Shown here: piece after piece, positions 58,962 through 64,000 of the stretch | Layout: every line of letters starts with the position of its first letter | Position numbering within the stretch: position 1 is the stretch's first letter | Origin: Pseudodesulfovibrio sp. 5S69 | GTDB taxonomy: Bacteria > Desulfobacterota > Desulfovibrionia > Desulfovibrionales > Desulfovibrionaceae | Assembly: GCF_037094465.1 (NCBI RefSeq) | Contig: NZ_CP146609.1 | Span: 124,001 to 188,000 of the forward strand | Reading direction: 5' to 3' | Length of the DNA stretch: 64,000 nucleotides | Translations under genes and position numbers: made by a program | The notes under the pieces: generated by a model | What the model was told of the DNA's origin: nothing | Database searches by the model: none | What the model saw: the letters and a program-made list of their open reading frames with translations, nothing else

Positions 58962-59140
58962 GGAGCGACTCGGGTGCTTCAGCACCCGACAGCGGCTCTT
59001 AAACCGCGCTGGCACAAGGCTTTCGAGAGTGGTGCAGCTGTGCATTTTCTTCCAGGGGGCTTTCACCGCAGCGTATTGCGGCATACGTGAGGATGAAAGC
59101 CCCCTGGAAAAAATGTGCAGATGCGCCGCTATCGGAAGCC
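58962..59140 (+). repeat. Covarying hairpin element, copy D (full)
   Basis: Module 1 (58962-59000) has CGGGTGC / GCACCCG around TTCA. Module 2 (59018-59140, 123 bp) has ends GGCTTTCGAGAGTGG and CCGCTATCGGAAGCC, a perfect 16-bp stem TTCCAGGGGGCTTTCA / TGAAAGCCCCCTGGAA, and an inner CGTAT/ATACG hairpin. It ends 8 nt from the stop codon of the convergent nitroreductase gene. This is the cleanest copy. Confidence 0.9.
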
Positions 59141-59148
59141 GCTTACCG

Positions 59149-59955
59149 CTACTCCAGCCAGTCAATCTCGACGGTGCGCCGGGTGGGGATGCGCTTGTAG
59201 CGGTACTTCGGATATCCCAACACCAATGCCGCATACACGCCATGGCCCTCGGGGATGCCCAATTCCCTGCGGATGTTGCAACAGCCCTCGGCCACCTCCA
59301 TGAGGAAACCGGCCCAGCAGGCGCCCAGCCCGTGGGCGTGGGCCGCGAGTTCGAGGTAGGCGGCGGACAGGGCGCAGTCCTCGGCCGGGTTGAAGCCGTC
59401 CTCCGGGGCGTGGGCCACGGCCACGTGGGGCGCGCCGTGCAGGATCTTGTCCACGCCGCGCGCCCAGTTTTTGACCACGCCGGGCATGATCGAGTTGGTG
59501 GCCATGTACTCCACGGTCATGCCCGCCAGGCGACGGGTGGCCTGGGGCGTGCGGGTGACGATCCATTGCGCGGGCTGGCCGTTCTTGGCGCTGGGCGCGA
59601 ACGAGGACACGGAAAAGAGGTGGGTCAGGGTCTCCTCGGGCACGGTCTTGTCGCGGTAGGTGCGTACCGAACGCCGCCCGGACAGGAACTGATCGGCCTG
59701 GGCCGGGGTCAGCCGGAGGCCGCGGTCGAGTGTGGCGCACTGGCCGGGGGCCAGACCGGCGGTCACGGCGGGCATCTCGGGCAGGGTCACGGCCCCCACC
59801 GGGCAGACGGCCACGCAGTGGCCGCAGTTGATGCACGTCTTTCTGGCTGCGGGACGGAGCTTGGGGAAGCCCTCGCGGTCCTCGACGACGAGGTCGAAAG
59901 GACACTCGTCCAGACACGCGCCGCAGCGCTTGCAGATATCCTTGTCGGCAAACAT
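59149..59955 (-). CDS. Ferredoxin-fused nitroreductase
   Basis: A 268-aa protein: two [4Fe-4S] motifs at the N-terminus (CKRCGACLDECP and CINCGHCVAVCP, about 8-55) and a nitroreductase domain (about 80-255) with RRSVRTYRDKTVPEE for FMN binding and APSAKNGQPAQW. Such fusions pass electrons from ferredoxin to FMN and reduce nitro- or quinone compounds, or thiol-linked substrates. The substrate is unknown. It stands alone; its 3' end abuts repeat copy D. Confidence 0.9.
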   Translation of the reverse strand: MFADKDICKRCGACLDECPFDLVVEDREGFPKLRPAARKTCINCGHCVAVCPVGAVTLPEMPAVTAGLAPGQCATLDRGLRLTPAQADQFLSGRRSVRTYRDKTVPEETLTHLFSVSSFAPSAKNGQPAQWIVTRTPQATRRLAGMTVEYMATNSIMPGVVKNWARGVDKILHGAPHVAVAHAPEDGFNPAEDCALSAAYLELAAHAHGLGACWAGFLMEVAEGCCNIRRELGIPEGHGVYAALVLGYPKYRYKRIPTRRTVEIDWLE

Positions 59956-60014
59956 AGAGGCTCCTCAGAAGGGGCTAGAGACCCGGAGAACCGGGAAAAA
60001 CGGACGCAACCGGG

Positions 60015-60581
60015 CTACTTCTTGGCCGCCTTGGCAATGGCCGGAATGGCCTCGTACATGACCCCGCGCAGGGCCTCGGCCAGGATGTCGGACTCCGTGG
60101 AGTAGCCGGGCACGACCACATCCTCCACCTCGCTGGTGTACTTCTCGGCGTGCAGTACCGTATCGCCCCGCGAGACCACGATGCGCACCGAGACGCGGCC
60201 CTTGTAGGTGGTCACGCCGGTCTGGTTCAGGGTCAGGTCCAGGACCTCGCCGGTGACCACCAGTTGATCGTCCGGGGCGGTGATGGCGGTCCGGTACTTG
60301 GGCTTGCACCCGGCGTTCTCGAGCTCGTCGAACAGGGCCCAGCCGACCCACTCGGCCACGTCGGACAGGGTGGTGATGGTCTCCTTGTCCGTGGTCTTGC
60401 CCAGCGCCGTGGCGGGCCGCTTGTCCTCGAACCGGAAGACCGTGATCTCGCCCACGCAGGGCGAGTCGGTGGAAATCAGCGCGTATTTCAGCTTGATGGC
60501 GTTGCCCGCGGCGCAGCCCGCGGCCAGGGCCACGGCCAGAAGCAAGGCCGCCGTCAGCGGCCATTTCATATATGTCCTCAT
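60015..60581 (-). CDS. Envelope lipoprotein, YajG-like pattern
   Basis: A 188-aa lipoprotein with a signal peptide and lipobox LAAGC (Cys about 23). The mature part has GEITVFRFEDKRPATALGKTT, then VAEWVGWALFDELENAGCKPKYR and VTGEVLDLTLNQTG, the layout of DUF4136/YajG- or LptE-like outer-membrane lipoproteins. Two start codons are possible (60581 and 60566). It may be co-transcribed with the coiled-coil lipoprotein gene upstream. No defined function. Confidence 0.7.
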   Translation of the reverse strand: MRTYMKWPLTAALLLAVALAAGCAAGNAIKLKYALISTDSPCVGEITVFRFEDKRPATALGKTTDKETITTLSDVAEWVGWALFDELENAGCKPKYRTAITAPDDQLVVTGEVLDLTLNQTGVTTYKGRVSVRIVVSRGDTVLHAEKYTSEVEDVVVPGYSTESDILAEALRGVMYEAIPAIAKAAKK

Positions 60582-60594
60582 CGAATCGTCTCCA

Positions 60595-61005
60595 TCAGAT
60601 TTGGTCGCCCTTGGCGGGCGGTTCCTCGGTTGCCGGGGGTTTCCGGTCCAGTTCGGATTCCATCTTGTCCAGGAGTTTGCGGGTCAGCTCCATGAGCCGG
60701 TCCAGGTTCTCGCCCACAAAGGACTTGGCTTTGTCGTCCAGCTCCTTGTCCGTGGGCGCGGTGCGGGAGTCGGCCTCGCCGCCCGCCTTGTCCGGGCCGG
60801 TCCCCTTTTCGAGCATCGAACGGATGCTCTCAAGGTTCTTGCGCACCTGGACGAGCTCCTCGCGGAACGCCTTTTCCCGTTCCCCGGCCTCCTGCCGCAG
60901 GGCCTTGACCTGGGCCTCCAGGGCGTCGAGCCGCTTGGCCTCGGGGCCGGGGCCGCTACAGGCGAAAAGGGCCAGGACCAGGACGAATGCTGCCAATCGT
61001 TGCAT
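60595..61005 (-). CDS. Coiled-coil lipoprotein
   Basis: A 136-aa protein: a signal peptide with a likely lipobox ALFAC (Cys about 15), then a coiled coil (about 22-60, LDALEAQVKALRQEAGEREK), an acidic linker, and a second helix (about 88-118). AAGGAG lies six bases before the ATG at 61003-61005. It resembles Lpp/YbgF-N-type helical lipoproteins only in outline. It precedes the lipoprotein gene at 60015 by 13 nt, so they form an operon. Confidence 0.75.
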   Translation of the reverse strand: MQRLAAFVLVLALFACSGPGPEAKRLDALEAQVKALRQEAGEREKAFREELVQVRKNLESIRSMLEKGTGPDKAGGEADSRTAPTDKELDDKAKSFVGENLDRLMELTRKLLDKMESELDRKPPATEEPPAKGDQI

Positions 61006-61214
61006 GGGCGTCTCCTTCGCTTGCCATCCGATACCACATCCGATTGCGGGCTGACAATCGGCAGACAGCCCCGGAACCGAGGAAACCGGTGCACCGCGCG
61101 GACCGGCGAAGGGAGACGCGGGGCCGTCCTCCTTCTTGCTTTTCACCTGTAAATCCGTACAATGCGCTCAGTCTGGATGCTTCCATACACTACTCCAGAG
61201 AGAAGATACCGGCA

Positions 61215-61676
61215 ATGAACACACTGCGCGCCCTGACAATGCTGATCGTGCTGGCGGCCGTGGCCGTCGTACCCGCCATGGCCTCGGACTACGTCCAGGT
61301 CCCCCACCCCACCGCCTTCCGCGGCCTCGCCTGGGGCACTCCCCTGTCCGCCACCGACGGATTGGTCCCGGTGCAGAAAGCGGGTTTCGAGAACACCTAC
61401 TTCAAGCGCGACGAGCCTCTGAGCTTCGGCAAGGCCGAGATCATGTCCGTGGCCTATTACTTCAACAAGGACAAGCTGTACCGCGTGGGCATCGCCTACA
61501 AGGGCAGGGTCAACCAGTTCTTCCTCAAGGACATGCTCATGCAGCGCTACGGCGTGGGCCGGGGCATCGGCTTCCGCTACGGCTGGATGTGGCCCGACTT
61601 CTCCATCGAGCTGGACTACGACAACGACAAGGACACCGGCAGCCTCTACTACACCTTCGAGGGCGCGCTGAAATAG
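61215..61676 (+). CDS. Secreted hypothetical protein, 153 aa
   Basis: A signal peptide (hydrophobic 8-20, ending AMASDY) precedes a small domain with FRGLAWGTPLSATDGLVPV, KAEIMSVAYYFNKDKLYRVGIAY and FRYGWMWPDFSIELDYDND. The FRGLAWGTPL pattern is seen in small periplasmic proteins of deltaproteobacteria with no assigned function. Ribosome-binding site weak (GAGAAG). It is 13 nt upstream of the GGDEF-like gene and probably co-transcribed. Confidence 0.65.
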   Translation: MNTLRALTMLIVLAAVAVVPAMASDYVQVPHPTAFRGLAWGTPLSATDGLVPVQKAGFENTYFKRDEPLSFGKAEIMSVAYYFNKDKLYRVGIAYKGRVNQFFLKDMLMQRYGVGRGIGFRYGWMWPDFSIELDYDNDKDTGSLYYTFEGALK

Positions 61677-61689
61677 CCAGGCTTCCCGC

Positions 61690-62481
61690 ATGACCATGGA
61701 TCGCCCCGCCTCCCACCGACCCAAGGCGCGCTACAAAGCGCTGTACGCCGCGAGCATCCTGGCCCTGGCCGCGCTGCTGTGCGTCTGCTTCGGCATGGTC
61801 TACACCCTGCGCCTCGATCCGGGCGGGGACCACGCCCGGCTCATGCAACTGGCCTATCTGTGCATGGTGGCCGGGTTCTTCATCCTCGCGGCCCAGGGAC
61901 TGCTCGTCTACAAGAAGGTCATGGCCTGCATGGGCCGGGACGCGATCCGGGCCGACGAGCTGGCCGAACAACTGGAGCGGCTGACGGTCCTGGACTCCCT
62001 GACCCAGGCCTACAACCGGGGCAAGTTCGAGGAGGTCATGACCCAGGAGCTGGGCAACGTCCGGCGCTACGGCCTGGACCTGTCCGGGATCATGCTCGAC
62101 ATGGACGGATTCCGGGCCATCAACCAGGCCCACGGCTACTCCGCCGGGGACCGCCTCCTGGCCAACCTGGCCCACTTCCTGAACGCCAAGCTGCGGACCA
62201 ACGACTTCCTATTCCGCTGGCACGGCGGCAAGTTCATCATCCTCTGCCCGCACACCGACATCGACCGGGCCGCCATCGTGGCCGAAAAGCTGCGCATGCT
62301 CGTGGGCCACAAGATCTTCGGCGGCAAGATCCGCGTGTTCCTCTCCCTGGGCGTGGCCCAGGCCGAGGAGGACGACAGCGCCGAGACCTTCATGCAGCGT
62401 CTCCAGTCCGGCCTGGCCGCGTCCAAGAACGGCGGCCGGAACCAGGTCACCGTGATCCGCGCCCCGCTCTTTCCATACTGA
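61690..62481 (+). CDS. Membrane protein with degenerate GGDEF domain
   Basis: A 263-aa protein with two N-terminal helices (about 19-41, 54-75) and a GGDEF domain (about 98-258). The substrate motifs DSLTQAYNRGKFEEV and DMDGFRAINQAHGYSAGDRLL are kept, but the catalytic GGDEF reads HGGKF, so cyclase activity is probably lost. It might act as a c-di-GMP or GTP sensor, or as a partner of the cyclase encoded next. No RxxD I-site is present at the normal place. Confidence 0.82.
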   Translation: MTMDRPASHRPKARYKALYAASILALAALLCVCFGMVYTLRLDPGGDHARLMQLAYLCMVAGFFILAAQGLLVYKKVMACMGRDAIRADELAEQLERLTVLDSLTQAYNRGKFEEVMTQELGNVRRYGLDLSGIMLDMDGFRAINQAHGYSAGDRLLANLAHFLNAKLRTNDFLFRWHGGKFIILCPHTDIDRAAIVAEKLRMLVGHKIFGGKIRVFLSLGVAQAEEDDSAETFMQRLQSGLAASKNGGRNQVTVIRAPLFPY

Positions 62482-62605
62482 TCCGCGTGCCAGACGCGGG
62501 CAGGTTCGGACGGGATGAAAACAACCGCTCCAACCTATTTCCTTTTTTTTTGGTTCTACGCTATATGGAGAGTGTGATAACCAGACACTGCGAACAGGAC
62601 GGCCC

Positions 62606-64000
62606 GTGAACATGGTGCAGGACAAAACCGCGCACTACCTCAAATACGCCCCCACCAGGGTCCTGCTGCCCTCGGCGATGATGCTGCTGCTCTTCGCCGG
62701 TTCCATCTTCCTGTACCTGCTGCCGTCCATCGAAGAGGCCCTGCTCGACGCCCAGAAGGAAAAGGTCGTGGAGATCACGGACACCGTGGTCGGCACCCTG
62801 GCCCACCTGAACGAGATGGCCGAGCGTGGCGAAATCACCCTGAACTACGCCAAGCGGCTGGGCGCGGAATTCGTCAAGACCACCCGCTACGGTCCGCACG
62901 CCAAGGACTATTTCTGGATAACGGACCTGACCCCGCGGATGATCATGCACCCCTACCGCCCGGACCTGGACGGACGGGACCTGACCGACTACCGGGACAA
63001 GGACGGCAAGCGGATATTCATGGAGTTCGTGCGCGCGGCCAGGAATAACCCGGACGCCTTCGTGGACTACTACTGGCAGTGGCAGGACCAGCCCGACCGC
63101 ATCGCCCGCAAGCTCTCCCACGTACGCCTGTTCGCCCCCTGGGGCTGGGTCCTCGGCACCGGGCTGTACACCGACGACGTGCATACGGAGATCGGCGTGT
63201 ACCGCGACCACGTGGCCCTGATCTTCCTGGGCATCCTGCTGCTGAGCTCCCTGCTCTCCCTGTACGTCATCCGCCAGGCCGGCATCACTGAAAAGAAAAA
63301 GGCCCAGATCCAGGGCCAGCGGGAAAAGCTCGTGCGCGTGCTCCAGGAGAGCGAGGAGCGCTACCGGACCATCGCGGACTTCGGCTACGATTGGGAAATC
63401 TGGATCGGCACGGAAGGCACCATCCATTACTGTTCCCCGGCCTGCCTGCGGATCACCGGCTACCCGCCCGAGCGGTTCTTCGAGAACCCCGGCCTGGTCC
63501 GCGAGATCATCCTCAAGGACGACCAGGACGCCTGGGACGCCTACCTGGTTGAGGCCGACTCCGACCGCGGCGACTCGCTGGACTTCCGCATCCTGACCGC
63601 GGACGGAAAGACCCGCTGGCTCGGCGTGGTCGGGCGGTCCGTGTCCGGCATCGGCGGCAAGCCGCTGGGCATGCGCCTGAGCTTCCGCGACATCACCGAC
63701 CGCAAGGCCATGGAGGAGCAGCTCCGCCACCAGGCCCTGCACGACCCCCTGACCAACCTGGCCAACCGCACCCTGTGCCTGGACCGGTTGGGCCAGGCCA
63801 TGCGCCGGGCCAAACGCCGCGAGAACTATTTCTTCGCGGTCGTCTTCCTGGACCTCGACCGCTTCAAGATCATCAACGACTCCCTGGGCCACCGCTTCGG
63901 CGACATGGTCCTGACCGAGACGGCCATCCGGCTGACCAGCGAGATGCGCCTCCTGGACACGGTCTCGCGGTTCGGCGGCGACGAGTTCGTTTTGCTCCTG
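62606..64000 (+). CDS. Cache-PAS-GGDEF sensor (3' partial)
   Basis: The gene runs off the window. Visible 465 residues: TM1 (about 18-38), a periplasmic sCache-like domain (about 45-185) with KDYFWITDLTPRMIMHPYRPDL and the WGWVLGTGLYTDDV signature, TM2 (about 192-212), a coiled coil, a PAS domain (about 240-360) and the start of a GGDEF domain with an intact FGGDEFVLLL. It likely senses small organic acids and makes c-di-GMP; an EAL domain may follow outside the window. The GTG at 62606 has AGGA six bases upstream; an ATG at 62612 is also possible. Confidence 0.85.
   Translation, partial: MNMVQDKTAHYLKYAPTRVLLPSAMMLLLFAGSIFLYLLPSIEEALLDAQKEKVVEITDTVVGTLAHLNEMAERGEITLNYAKRLGAEFVKTTRYGPHAKDYFWITDLTPRMIMHPYRPDLDGRDLTDYRDKDGKRIFMEFVRAARNNPDAFVDYYWQWQDQPDRIARKLSHVRLFAPWGWVLGTGLYTDDVHTEIGVYRDHVALIFLGILLLSSLLSLYVIRQAGITEKKKAQIQGQREKLVRVLQESEERYRTIADFGYDWEIWIGTEGTIHYCSPACLRITGYPPERFFENPGLVREIILKDDQDAWDAYLVEADSDRGDSLDFRILTADGKTRWLGVVGRSVSGIGGKPLGMRLSFRDITDRKAMEEQLRHQALHDPLTNLANRTLCLDRLGQAMRRAKRRENYFFAVVFLDLDRFKIINDSLGHRFGDMVLTETAIRLTSEMRLLDTVSRFGGDEFVLLL

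Noticed and set aside
17593..59140. CRISPR array or retron
   Set aside because: No regularly spaced identical repeats, no cas gene and no reverse transcriptase in the window; the repeats are dispersed and palindromic.

Overview
The window looks like a chromosome segment of a flagellated Gram-negative sulfate reducer of the Desulfovibrionaceae (Desulfovibrio or Pseudodesulfovibrio type). The strongest marker is a complete dsrMKJOP operon (19792-24949, minus strand), preceded by a gene for an RsbRD N-terminal-like protein (25145-25672). High GC content, many PAS, histidine-kinase and GGDEF sensors, periplasmic and lipoprotein genes, flgE, a flgM-like gene and a radical-SAM protein next to ribonuclease G fit the same assignment. 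The genus is an inference from gene content; no rRNA gene is present. I saw no tRNA gene, rRNA gene, CRISPR array, complete insertion sequence or integrase.

Layout. 1-5.6 kb: the end of an S24-type repressor, panB coupled to a membrane gene, a possible sigma-54 transcript, an orphan histidine kinase and a LysE exporter. 5.6-11.1 kb: AI-2E transporter, serB, bactofilin with a 52-residue partner, a WYL-like protein, an acetyltransferase and D-lyxose isomerase. 11.2-14.9 kb: a type II (BtuCDF/MolABC-like) ABC uptake operon that ends in a ModA-like protein without a signal peptide. 15.0-17.3 kb: a DUF2318/FtsX-type permease/ATPase operon like part of the Fet iron-uptake loci. 17.8-25.7 kb: an FmdE-molybdopterin-domain fusion and the dsr locus. 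25.9-37.4 kb: a PAS-GGDEF protein, trmI, two sensor kinases, a radical-SAM gene, rng and a family-3 binding protein. 37.5-44.2 kb: a DUF1007-NicO fusion, lrp-ald, an acyltransferase, an MltD-like enzyme and PIN-PhoH. 44.7-55.2 kb: flgM-like gene, dGTPase, htpG, a MerR-like regulator, a MauE/DoxX-like protein, a glycine-zipper lipoprotein, a sugar kinase with a TPR protein, and flgE. 55.5-64 kb: Skp-like lipoprotein, Hpt protein, a degenerate MBL-like protein, a 3D-domain protein, a ferredoxin-nitroreductase, small envelope proteins, a degenerate GGDEF protein and a Cache-PAS-GGDEF protein that runs off the end.

The most unusual feature is a dispersed family of long nested hairpins (copies at 4692, 17593, 34404 and 58962; shortened copies at 51188 and 58787). 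Flanks are conserved, but the stem sequences differ between copies while staying complementary, at several independent stem positions. Five of the six lie 2-14 nt after a stop codon, or contain it, in a fixed orientation; the sixth lies 57 nt after one. A second repeat family, built around AAACTTTTTGTG, also sits mainly downstream of genes. Neither matches a gene or ordinary terminator. They are the best candidates here for something undescribed: a structured RNA, or a REP-like mobile hairpin.
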